Assembly (NCBI GenBank): GCA_003539375.1
Contig: DPPH01000058.1
Span: 1-12,902, forward strand
Direction: 5' to 3'
Source: Clostridiales bacterium
Lineage (GTDB): Bacteria; Bacillota; Clostridia; Tissierellales; Dethiosulfatibacteraceae
DNA: 12,902 nucleotides
A program made the position numbers and the translations under genes. The notes below the pieces were generated by a model. That model saw only the letters and a list, made by a program, of their open reading frames with translations. It was not told the origin of the DNA and made no database searches. Shown in pieces: positions 1 through 5,940 of the stretch (its first letter is position 1; the number at the start of each line of letters is the position of its first letter).

Positions 1-465
1 ACAACTATAGTATTTAATAATAACATTTACGGTATGACTGGCGGACAGTATTCACCTACAACACCTACAAATGATTATGGAACTACAGCACCTTACGGAA
101 ACATAGATAAAACTTTCGACTTATGTAATTTAGCACAGGCAGCAGGAGCTACGTATGTAGCTAGATCCACTGCTTACCATGCAAGAATCATAGAAAGATA
201 TATTGAAAACGGTCTTGATAACAAAGGCTTCTCCTTTATAGAAGGTATAAGTGTTTGCCCAACATATTACGGACGTAAAAACAAAAAAGGCGGAGCTGTA
301 GATATGATGAAAGGTCTTAAGGAAAATACTGTAGATATTAGAATAGCTAACAAGAAGCCTGAATTAGCTGAAGGTAAACTTCTAATAGGTGAGTTCCATA
401 ATTCTGAGGAAGAAGAATATACAGCAAGATATGATAAAATTATAGAACTATTTGAAAAGGAGTAG
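1..465 (+). CDS. korB: 2-oxoacid:ferredoxin oxidoreductase, beta subunit (partial, 5' end cut off)
   Basis: This is the C-terminal 154 residues of a thiamine-diphosphate-binding beta subunit of a 2-oxoglutarate/2-oxoacid:ferredoxin oxidoreductase, which oxidatively decarboxylates a 2-oxoacid to acyl-CoA and reduces ferredoxin in the cytoplasm. The frame is open from base 1, so the ATG at 34 is internal and the true start lies upstream of the window. The first visible residues contain NNNIYGMTGGQ followed by SPTTP, the end of the ThDP/metal-binding region of KorB-type proteins. The later CPTYYGRKN segment is also typical of the family. The gamma subunit begins 5 bases after the stop codon, which fits a kor operon with the alpha subunit upstream (not seen). 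The preferred 2-oxoacid (2-oxoglutarate, pyruvate or a branched-chain acid) cannot be decided from this fragment, so the symbol is provisional. Confidence 0.9.
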   Translation, partial: TTIVFNNNIYGMTGGQYSPTTPTNDYGTTAPYGNIDKTFDLCNLAQAAGATYVARSTAYHARIIERYIENGLDNKGFSFIEGISVCPTYYGRKNKKGGAVDMMKGLKENTVDIRIANKKPELAEGKLLIGEFHNSEEEEYTARYDKIIELFEKE

Positions 466-470
466 TTGTT

Positions 471-998
471 ATGTCAAATAAATATGAAATTAGATTAAGT
501 GGTTCAGGAGGACAGGGTTTAATCTTAGCAGGAATCATCCTTGCAGATGCAGGATTAAAAAGTGGTAAAAATTCTATACAATCACAATCATATGGTCCTG
601 AAGCAAGAGGGGGAGCTAGTAAAGCTGAAGTTATAATAAGCGACGGTGAAATTAATTATCCTAAAGTAGAACAGTGTGATATCTTACTTTCTCTTACTCA
701 AAAATCTTATGATGAATATATTGATTCTTTGAAAAAAGATGGTATACTGGTAGTAGATGAAAAAATTGAAATAGATGAAACTCTTGAAGCAAAAATATAT
801 AGATTACCGATAATTAGTACAGCTAATGAAAAGCTGAAGAAGCCTATGGTAGCTAACATAGTATCTCTAGGTTCTATATGTGGTATTTCTAAGATTATTG
901 ATGAAAAATCTTTAGAAGAGGCAATTCTTAATAGAATACCGCCGGGAACAGAAGAAATCAATAAAAAAGCATTTCAGGAGGGTCTAAAACTAGTATAA
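471..998 (+). CDS. korC: 2-oxoacid:ferredoxin oxidoreductase, gamma subunit
   Basis: The product has 175 residues, the normal size for a stand-alone gamma subunit (POR domain) that contributes to the CoA side of the reaction. The N-terminus shows the glycine-rich GSGGQG at residues 11-16, then SYGPEARGG at about 41-49 and a DILLSLTQ segment near residue 70, all typical of KorC/VorC proteins. There is no signal peptide or membrane segment, consistent with a cytoplasmic enzyme. The ATG start is preceded by AAGGAG at 457-462, inside the end of the beta-subunit gene, so the two subunits are probably translationally coupled. A MurR/RpiR-type regulator follows 11 bases after the stop. Substrate specificity is not readable here; a pyruvate or branched-chain version is possible. 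Confidence 0.92.
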   Translation: MSNKYEIRLSGSGGQGLILAGIILADAGLKSGKNSIQSQSYGPEARGGASKAEVIISDGEINYPKVEQCDILLSLTQKSYDEYIDSLKKDGILVVDEKIEIDETLEAKIYRLPIISTANEKLKKPMVANIVSLGSICGISKIIDEKSLEEAILNRIPPGTEEINKKAFQEGLKLV

Positions 999-1009
999 AG
1001 GATGATGCT

Positions 1010-1894
1010 ATGAACGTTGACAGAAATGACGACCTAATTGAAGTTATTAAAGAAAATTTTCATAATTTTAGCAAAGGACAGAAATTAATTGGACAATTTA
1101 TAGTGGATTACTACGACAAAGCAGCTTTTATGACCGCTGCAAAAATAGGAAATACAGTAGATGTAAGTGAATCCACAGTAGTAAGATTTGCAACAGCGCT
1201 TGGTTTTTCAGGTTTTCCTGAATTGCAAAAAGCTTTACAAGTAATGATTAAGAATAAGTTAACAACAGTTCAAAGATTAAGTTTGGATGATGATACAGAT
1301 GATTCCGAAGAATTTGTAAAAAAAGTTTTAAAAAATGAAATATCGAGCTTGAAAAATCTGGCTGATAATTTAAGTCAAAAAAAGTTGGATGAAGCTACAG
1401 ATTTAATCTTTAATGCTAATAAAATCTACATAATTGGAATGAGAGTATCACATACTTTAGCACTTTACCTTGGATTTTATTTAGATGTTATACTGGATAA
1501 CGTAAAAGTAATAAATGTTGGTTCCTTTTCATTGTTTGAGCAGATGGTTAGAATTTCGGAAGATGACCTACTTATATGTTTAAGTTATCCGAGATATTCA
1601 AAACAAACAATAGATGCTGTAAATTTCGCTAAAGAAAGAAAGGCTAAAATTCTATCAATAACTGATACTGAATCATCACCTTTTTATGAAATGTCTGATG
1701 TAGCATTGTTAGGAAAAAGTAATATGGCTACTTTTGTAGATTCACTGGTGACTCCATTAGCCTTGATTAATTCAATAATATTAAATATAGGCTTGAGAGA
1801 AAAAGAAGATATTGTTAAATACTTTGATCTTTTAGAGAATGTTTGGGAAAGATACAGTATTTATAATCAAGATTTTGACAATAAGAAAAAATAG
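1010..1894 (+). CDS. MurR/RpiR-family transcriptional regulator (HTH + SIS)
   Basis: This 294-residue protein has the two-domain layout of the RpiR family. An N-terminal helix-turn-helix occupies residues 1-80, with the characteristic SESTVVRFATALGFSGFPELQ around 53-73. A C-terminal SIS domain covers about 125-262. Family members sense phosphosugars or related metabolites through the SIS domain and repress or activate nearby genes. Here the SIS ligand loop reads GMRVS at residues 143-147 instead of the more usual GxGxS, and a second loop reads SYPRYSKQT at 192-200, so the ligand may not be a standard sugar phosphate. The ATG has AAAGGATG just upstream; two earlier ATGs at 1002 and 1005 are out of frame. 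It lies 11 bases behind korC and in front of a terminator, so it is probably the last gene of the oxidoreductase operon and may regulate it. That target is inference. Confidence 0.88.
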   Translation: MNVDRNDDLIEVIKENFHNFSKGQKLIGQFIVDYYDKAAFMTAAKIGNTVDVSESTVVRFATALGFSGFPELQKALQVMIKNKLTTVQRLSLDDDTDDSEEFVKKVLKNEISSLKNLADNLSQKKLDEATDLIFNANKIYIIGMRVSHTLALYLGFYLDVILDNVKVINVGSFSLFEQMVRISEDDLLICLSYPRYSKQTIDAVNFAKERKAKILSITDTESSPFYEMSDVALLGKSNMATFVDSLVTPLALINSIILNIGLREKEDIVKYFDLLENVWERYSIYNQDFDNKKK

Positions 1895-1903
1895 ATTTAT
1901 AAT

Positions 1904-1938
1904 AAATAGCCGGTTATTATTCCGGTTATTTTATTTTT
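1904..1938 (+). terminator. Rho-independent terminator after the RpiR-family regulator
   Basis: Bases 1904-1913 (AAATAGCCGG) pair with 1922-1931 (CCGGTTATTT) as a 10-bp stem with one G-U pair and an 8-base loop. A T-rich tail, TTATTTTT, follows at 1931-1938. It starts 9 bases after the regulator stop and separates the oxidoreductase unit from the aroH unit. Confidence 0.8.
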
Positions 1939-1954
1939 AAAGGATTCAAAATAC

Positions 1955-2018
1955 AGGTGATTTTATTTTATGTTGTTTTAATTTCAATTTTATAATATAA
2001 TGTTAAAGGTGATTTTAT
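1955..2018 (+). repeat. 12-base direct repeat around the aroH translation start
   Basis: AGGTGATTTTAT occurs at 1955-1966 and again at 2007-2018, with start positions 52 bases apart. The second copy is the aroH Shine-Dalgarno region plus the first two bases of the ATG. The first copy sits upstream of the promoter and is not followed by a useful reading frame. It could be the trace of a small local duplication or simply chance in very A+T-rich DNA. Confidence 0.3.
1973..2001 (+). promoter_or_regulatory. Sigma-A-type promoter for the aroH-cmk-plsC-ispH-rpsA unit
   Basis: TTGTTT at 1973-1978 and a perfect TATAAT at 1996-2001 are separated by 17 bases, the ideal spacing for the main vegetative sigma factor. 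A second perfect TATAAT overlaps at 1991-1996 but has only a poor -35 at the right distance. The site lies between the preceding terminator and the aroH ATG at 2017. Initiation from the downstream box would start near 2008 and leave a leader of only about 10 bases that includes or cuts into the ribosome binding site. Use of the upstream box would give about 14 bases. Confidence 0.6.
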
Positions 2019-2376
2019 GAATAGATATACTATAAGAGGCGCAACTACAGTTGAAAGCAACACTTACGAAGAAATAAAAACTAAAACTATTGAGCTTTTA
2101 AAAGATGTTTTAGAAAAAAACAAGTTGGAAATTGATGACATAGAATCTATAATTTTTACATGCACAGAAGATATAGATGCTGTTTATCCTGCAAAGTTTG
2201 CTAGAGAAATAGGTTTTACAGATGCATCTTTGTTGTGTATGCAGGAAATGAAGGTTGCAAACAGCCTGAATTACTGTATAAGAATTTTAATTTTTTTGAA
2301 AAATAATGTTAAATTAAAGGATGTATGTCATATATATCTACATAATGCAGGCAACTTGAGAAAAGATATTGATTAA
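2017..2376 (+). CDS. aroH: Chorismate mutase, AroH class
   Basis: This 119-residue protein is a monofunctional AroH-type chorismate mutase, which converts chorismate to prephenate on the route to phenylalanine and tyrosine. By position-to-position comparison with the Bacillus subtilis enzyme, all recognised active-site residues are present: R7 in IRGATTVE, Y57 (in place of F57), K60 and R63 in the VYPAKFARE segment, C74 and E77 in CMQEM, R89 in CIRI, Y107 in HIYL and R115. The family is a cytoplasmic trimer with active sites at subunit interfaces. The ATG is preceded by AAAGGTGAT at 2005-2013. It is the first gene after a promoter and lies 9 bases before cmk. No other shikimate gene is visible in the window, so its position at the head of a nucleotide/lipid/translation operon is metabolically unexplained. 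Confidence 0.93.
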   Translation: MNRYTIRGATTVESNTYEEIKTKTIELLKDVLEKNKLEIDDIESIIFTCTEDIDAVYPAKFAREIGFTDASLLCMQEMKVANSLNYCIRILIFLKNNVKLKDVCHIYLHNAGNLRKDID

Positions 2377-2385
2377 GGATGTTTG

Positions 2386-3036
2386 ATGATTATAGCAATA
2401 GATGGCCCTGCCGGGGCAGGTAAAAGTACTATAGCTAAAAAATTAAGCACTAGGTTTAATTTTACATATATTAGTTCCGGGAAAATATACAGATGTATCG
2501 CTTTATATTTTCATAATAAGAACATATATATACAGGACCAGGAAAAAATAAAAAAAGAATTAGTAAATATTAAAATAGATTATAAAGATGAATTTTATTT
2601 AAACGGATTGCCTGTTGAAAAACATATAAACAGCGATATTATATCAAAAAATACTTCCGATATATCTAAATATAAATTTATTAGAGACTTTGTCCAGACC
2701 ATAATAGAAGAAATATCTAAAAATAAAAACATTATAATGGATGGAAGAGACATTGGTACCAAAGTATTCCCAAATGCAGATTATAAATTTTATCTGACAG
2801 CTTCTGTTGAAGAAAGAGCTAAGAGAAGATATAAAGAACTTAAAGATAGTGGTATGGATGTAAATTATACAGAAATATGCGAATCTATTAAGGATAGAGA
2901 TCAAAACGACATGAACCGAGAAATCGCCCCTTTAAAAAAAGCCGATGATGCTGTTGTTGTAGATTCCAGTAATAAAACTATAGAGGAAGTAGTAGATGAA
3001 ATATCATCCTACATCAACATAGATAGGAGGAAGTAA
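2386..3036 (+). CDS. cmk: Cytidylate kinase (CMP/dCMP kinase)
   Basis: The 216-residue product phosphorylates CMP and dCMP with ATP for nucleic acid and CDP-lipid synthesis. The P-loop GPAGAGKS is at residues 7-14. GRDIGTKVFP at 120-129 and the LID-region RDQNDMNREIAPL at 171-183 are cytidylate-kinase signatures. The usual nucleotide-site segment DSGAIYR or DTGAMYR reads SSGKIYR at 30-36, so the conserved Asp is replaced by Ser, while the following Ser and the Tyr-Arg pair are kept. A TTG at 2383 lies in frame two codons-worth upstream but only 3 bases from the Shine-Dalgarno AGGA at 2376-2379; the ATG at 2386 has the normal spacing and is preferred. Its TAA is directly followed by the plsC TTG start. 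Cytoplasmic and very likely essential. Confidence 0.93.
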   Translation: MIIAIDGPAGAGKSTIAKKLSTRFNFTYISSGKIYRCIALYFHNKNIYIQDQEKIKKELVNIKIDYKDEFYLNGLPVEKHINSDIISKNTSDISKYKFIRDFVQTIIEEISKNKNIIMDGRDIGTKVFPNADYKFYLTASVEERAKRRYKELKDSGMDVNYTEICESIKDRDQNDMNREIAPLKKADDAVVVDSSNKTIEEVVDEISSYINIDRRK

Positions 3037-3039
3037 TTG
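3025..3039 (+). promoter_or_regulatory. Strong ribosome binding site deciding the TTG start of plsC
   Basis: AGGAGG at 3025-3030, followed 6 bases later by TTG at 3037-3039, lies inside the last codons of cmk. The TTG immediately follows the cmk TAA (3034-3036). No ATG in this frame occurs near the site, so the near-perfect Shine-Dalgarno sequence fixes the TTG as the start. Confidence 0.85.
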
Positions 3040-3636
3040 TTTTATACAGTTGTAGCTGCCATTGCCAGAGTATTAGTAAAATTAGTATTTAGAATAAGAG
3101 TTTACGGAAAAAATAAAAGAATAGAAAACCTAGAGGAAAACTATATAATATGTGGTAATCATTCTTCAGTACTTGATCCTGTAGTTGTAGCCATTACTCA
3201 CAATAACCATATAAGATATATGGCGAAAAAAGAACTTTTTGACAACTTTATTCTTAAATTTATACTTAATAAATTAAGAGCCTTTCCTGTAGATAGGGAA
3301 GGAAACAGTTTATCAGCAGTAAAAAAATCCTTGCGAATACTTAAAAACAATGAGATACTAGGTATATTTCCTGAAGGAACGAGAGTAACCAACAGAGAGG
3401 AATCTTCAGCTAAAGGTGGTATTTCAATTATTGCTACTAAAGCTAAGAAAAAAATACTTCCTGTTTATATAGATTCTAACTACAGACTTTTTAGTAAAAT
3501 TAATATCTACTACGGTGATTTTATCAGTCTTGACCAGTACTACGATAAAAAATTAAGTTCAGAGGATTACCTTAAAATCGGCGAAGAAGTATTGGATAAA
3601 ATTTACAGTTTAAAGGAAGATTTTAATGAAGGATAA
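3037..3636 (+). CDS. plsC: 1-acyl-sn-glycerol-3-phosphate acyltransferase
   Basis: This 199-residue member of the PlsC/LPLAT family transfers an acyl chain to lysophosphatidic acid to give phosphatidic acid, the common phospholipid precursor, at the inner face of the cytoplasmic membrane. The catalytic HX4D box is NHSSVLDP (H42, D47) and the lysophosphatidate-binding box FPEGTR is at 111-116. The hydrophobic N-terminal stretch (residues 2-22) likely anchors it to the membrane. Size matches short bacterial PlsC proteins. It starts with TTG directly after the cmk stop and overlaps ispH by 11 bases. The cmk-plsC-ispH-rpsA order is familiar from clostridial genomes. A different acyl acceptor cannot be excluded, but the motifs fit the standard enzyme. 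Confidence 0.92.
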   Translation: MFYTVVAAIARVLVKLVFRIRVYGKNKRIENLEENYIICGNHSSVLDPVVVAITHNNHIRYMAKKELFDNFILKFILNKLRAFPVDREGNSLSAVKKSLRILKNNEILGIFPEGTRVTNREESSAKGGISIIATKAKKKILPVYIDSNYRLFSKINIYYGDFISLDQYYDKKLSSEDYLKIGEEVLDKIYSLKEDFNEG

Positions 3637-4483
3637 AAAAATTGAAAAAGCTGAACACCTCGGTACGTGTTTTGGAGTTGAAAGAGCTCTCGAAATAACG
3701 TATAATGCTTTAGAGGATAATAAAAATATATACTGTTATGGTGATTTAATACACAATAACGACGTAAAAAAAGAATTAGAAGAAAAAGGTTTAGTTGTGT
3801 TAAATCATACTAGCAGTATAAAAAAGGATAAAAGTCATAAGATTATTTTTAGAAGCCACGGAGTAGGTAAAGAAATATATGCTCAGGCAAAAGAAAAGGG
3901 TATGGAAGTAATCGATGCTACATGTCCAAAGGTAAAAAAAATACACAAAATCGTTCAGGACTGTTATAATAATGGTTATAAAATAATTTTGTTTGGTAAC
4001 AAAGAGCATCCGGAAATAATTGGAATAAAAGGATGGTGTAATAACAAAGCTTTAATATTTGAAGATATAAATGATTTTAAAGCTTATGAAAATAAAGTAA
4101 CAAATACTAAATTTTGTGTAGTTTTTCAAACTACCTACAATTTAAATAAATTTAAAAAAATTAAAAAATACTTTGAAAAATATGAAAATATTAGATTCCA
4201 CAACACTATTTGCAGCGCAACATTTCAAAGGCAAAATTCCTGTAGAGAATTAGCTAAGAAATTTGATACAATGATGGTTATAGGTGGTAAACATAGTTCT
4301 AATACAAGAAAGTTATATGAAATTAGTAAGGAATTTTGTGATGATACATTTTGGATTGAAAATAAAAGTGAAATTCCTTATGATTATATAAAAAGTTCTA
4401 AGAACATAGGCATTACTGCGGGTGCATCTACACCCTTAATAATAATAGAGGAGGTTATAGAATGTCTGAAGAAAATAAAATGA
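3626..4483 (+). CDS. ispH: 4-hydroxy-3-methylbut-2-enyl diphosphate reductase
   Basis: IspH (LytB) is a 285-residue 4Fe-4S enzyme that converts HMBPP to IPP and DMAPP, the last step of the MEP isoprenoid pathway. The three cluster cysteines are visible: C15 (GTCFGV), C100 (DATCPKV) and C196 (NTICSAT). Substrate-site residues also match: H43 (IHNND), H78 (RSHGVG), E130 (EHPE), the QTT at 168-170, SSNT at 224-227 and GAST at 266-269. The residue before C15 is Thr where GFC is usual, a small deviation. The ATG at 3626 lies 11 bases inside the end of plsC and has AAAGGAAG at 3612-3619. The 3' end overlaps rpsA by 22 bases in another frame. IspH is fused to S1 in some clostridia; here the two are separate proteins. 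Confidence 0.95.
   Translation: MKDKKIEKAEHLGTCFGVERALEITYNALEDNKNIYCYGDLIHNNDVKKELEEKGLVVLNHTSSIKKDKSHKIIFRSHGVGKEIYAQAKEKGMEVIDATCPKVKKIHKIVQDCYNNGYKIILFGNKEHPEIIGIKGWCNNKALIFEDINDFKAYENKVTNTKFCVVFQTTYNLNKFKKIKKYFEKYENIRFHNTICSATFQRQNSCRELAKKFDTMMVIGGKHSSNTRKLYEISKEFCDDTFWIENKSEIPYDYIKSSKNIGITAGASTPLIIIEEVIECLKKIK
4447..4464 (+). promoter_or_regulatory. Ribosome binding site of rpsA inside the ispH coding sequence
   Basis: AGAGGAGGT at 4447-4455 is a near-perfect anti-Shine-Dalgarno match, 6 bases before the rpsA ATG at 4462. Both lie within the last codons of ispH, encoding its IEEVIE tail, so ribosomes finishing ispH pass straight over the rpsA start. Confidence 0.85.
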
Positions 4484-5883
4484 ACGAACTTTTAGAAGAT
4501 TTTGAGTTTGTAAATATTCACCCAGGAAAAAAAATAAAAGGAAAGGTAATAAGTGTCGACGAAGGAAAAGCACTAATCAATTTCGGTTATAAATCTGATG
4601 GTGTATTAAGAAAAGAAGATTATAGCTTAGAGGAAGTAGAAGATCTAAGAGATGAAATAGAAGTTGGTGACGAAATAGCAGCAAATGTTGTTACTAATGA
4701 AGATGACGACGGAAACGTTAGATTATCTAGAAAAGGTATCGAAGTTGAAGAGAAGTGGGAAGAAATAGAAGAACTTTACAAGAACAAAGAAGATGTTACT
4801 GTTAAAGTATTTTCTGTAAATAAAAGTGGTTGTGAAATAAAGCTTAAAGGATTCAACGGTTTTATCCCTAGATCGCACTTATCAATAGACAGAAGTACAG
4901 ATCCTAAAGATTTCCTTAATGAAGAAGTAACAGCTAGAATTATCGAAGCTAAAAAGACAAATAGAAGAAATAGACTTATTCTTTCAAGAAAAGTTATTGA
5001 GCTTGAAGAAAAAAGAACAAGAGATAAAGAAGCTTGGGAAAGTATAGAAGTAGGTAAGGAATATACAGGTACTGTAAATAAGATTAAAAATTTCGGTGCT
5101 TTCGTTGAAATCGAAGGTATAGAAGGATTACTTCACATAAACGAAATATCATGGGTAAGGATTGGACATCCAAAAGATGTACTTACTGAAGGTGAAGAAA
5201 TTACAGTAAAAGTTCTAAGCAAAGATATTGAAAAAAGAAGAATGTCTTTAAGTCTTAAAGCTACAGTAAAAAGACCTTGGGAAAAGTTTGTTGAAAATTA
5301 CAATGTTGGAGATGTAATAGAAGGTAAAATAGTTAACTTAACTGATTTTGGTGCCTTTGTTGAAATCGATGATGTACAGGGATTACTACATGTTTCCGAT
5401 ATATCATGGGATATGGTAGAAAAACCAGCTGACGAATTAAACGAAGGTGAAACTATTAAGGTTAAAATCTTAAATATCGACAACAAACGTGAAAGACTTT
5501 CACTAGGAGTTAAACAGCTTACTGAAGATCCTTTCGTTAAATTTACAAAGAATCTTAAGAAATACGACATAATAAAAGGTAAAATTAAAAGTATGACTGT
5601 TGAAGGCATAGTTGTAGAATTCGACGAACAGTTTGAAAGTTTTGTACCTATGAAAAAGGTATCTAGAGAAAGATTAAGAACTCCAGCTGAAAAATTCGAA
5701 AACGGTCAGGAAGTAGAATGTAAGATTTTAGGGTTCGACAATAGAAAGAAACAGTTAGACGTAACAATGATAACTGAAAAACCAGAAAAGAATAGTCCTA
5801 AGCAAGATGATCAAGTATCATACACATTAGGAGATGACAATATAACAATAGGAGACTTATTTAAACAAAACAAGGAAGAATAG
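4462..5883 (+). CDS. rpsA: Ribosomal protein S1 homologue with five S1 repeats
   Basis: This 473-residue protein is built from five S1 (OB-fold) RNA-binding repeats at about residues 22-91, 108-176, 196-267, 281-352 and 367-437, followed by an acidic, polar tail. Repeats 3 and 4 are canonical (NFGAFVEIEGIEGLLH and DFGAFVEIDDVQGLLH). Repeats 1, 2 and 5 are more divergent, as expected where the outer repeats make protein contacts or bind RNA weakly. S1 proteins bind mRNA and help translation initiation on the 30S subunit; in low-GC Gram-positives the role in initiation is less firmly established. The start is fixed by an excellent Shine-Dalgarno sequence inside ispH. Codon choice is more uniform than in neighbouring genes, suggesting high expression. 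A hairpin terminator overlaps the TAG stop. Confidence 0.93.
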   Translation: MSEENKMNELLEDFEFVNIHPGKKIKGKVISVDEGKALINFGYKSDGVLRKEDYSLEEVEDLRDEIEVGDEIAANVVTNEDDDGNVRLSRKGIEVEEKWEEIEELYKNKEDVTVKVFSVNKSGCEIKLKGFNGFIPRSHLSIDRSTDPKDFLNEEVTARIIEAKKTNRRNRLILSRKVIELEEKRTRDKEAWESIEVGKEYTGTVNKIKNFGAFVEIEGIEGLLHINEISWVRIGHPKDVLTEGEEITVKVLSKDIEKRRMSLSLKATVKRPWEKFVENYNVGDVIEGKIVNLTDFGAFVEIDDVQGLLHVSDISWDMVEKPADELNEGETIKVKILNIDNKRERLSLGVKQLTEDPFVKFTKNLKKYDIIKGKIKSMTVEGIVVEFDEQFESFVPMKKVSRERLRTPAEKFENGQEVECKILGFDNRKKQLDVTMITEKPEKNSPKQDDQVSYTLGDDNITIGDLFKQNKEE

Positions 5884-5915
5884 TTAGTTAGCTAAGCTAA
5901 CAACTATTCTTTTTT
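5876..5915 (+). terminator. Strong Rho-independent terminator overlapping the rpsA stop codon
   Basis: AAGAATAGTT at 5876-5885 pairs perfectly with AACTATTCTT at 5902-5911. After a single bulged A at 5886, GTTAGC (5887-5892) pairs with GCTAAC (5896-5901) around a 3-base TAA loop. A run of six T residues ends at 5915. The 16-bp stem includes the last rpsA codons and its TAG stop, so a ribosome terminating there would cover the left arm and could weaken termination, allowing readthrough into miaB. Confidence 0.85.
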
Positions 5916-5924
5916 AAACTACAT

Positions 5925-5940
5925 AAAGGTGATAGCAATG
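5925..5940 (+). promoter_or_regulatory. Ribosome binding site deciding the miaB start
   Basis: AAAGGTGA at 5925-5932 lies 5 bases before ATG 5938-5940. A GTG at 5929 is in frame but is itself part of this Shine-Dalgarno sequence, so it cannot be the start. Confidence 0.75.

Noticed and set aside
34..36. ATG as the start of the first gene
   Set aside because: The frame is open back to base 1 and the residues before it (TTIVFNNNIYG) are conserved KorB sequence, so the gene is truncated by the window and this Met is internal.
1970..1981. Tiny reading frame ATG TTG TTT TAA preceded by AGGTGA, as a possible leader peptide for aroH
   Set aside because: It encodes only three residues, has no aromatic-codon run beyond one Phe and lies upstream of or overlapping the best -35 box, so it would not be in the aroH transcript.
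1895..2016. Riboswitch or T-box leader before aroH
   Set aside because: After the regulator terminator only about 78 bases remain, and they hold the promoter. No specifier stem, T-box sequence or second terminator is visible.
4462..4483. Sequencing frameshift splitting an IspH-S1 fusion
   Set aside because: IspH ends with a normal C-terminus, and rpsA has its own strong Shine-Dalgarno sequence and ATG at ideal spacing, so two separate genes are the simpler reading.
5298..5609. Antisense open reading frame of 103 codons within rpsA
   Set aside because: It lies wholly opposite a well-supported gene, has no ribosome binding site or family motif that I can see, and its composition is what the reverse of the S1 codons would produce.
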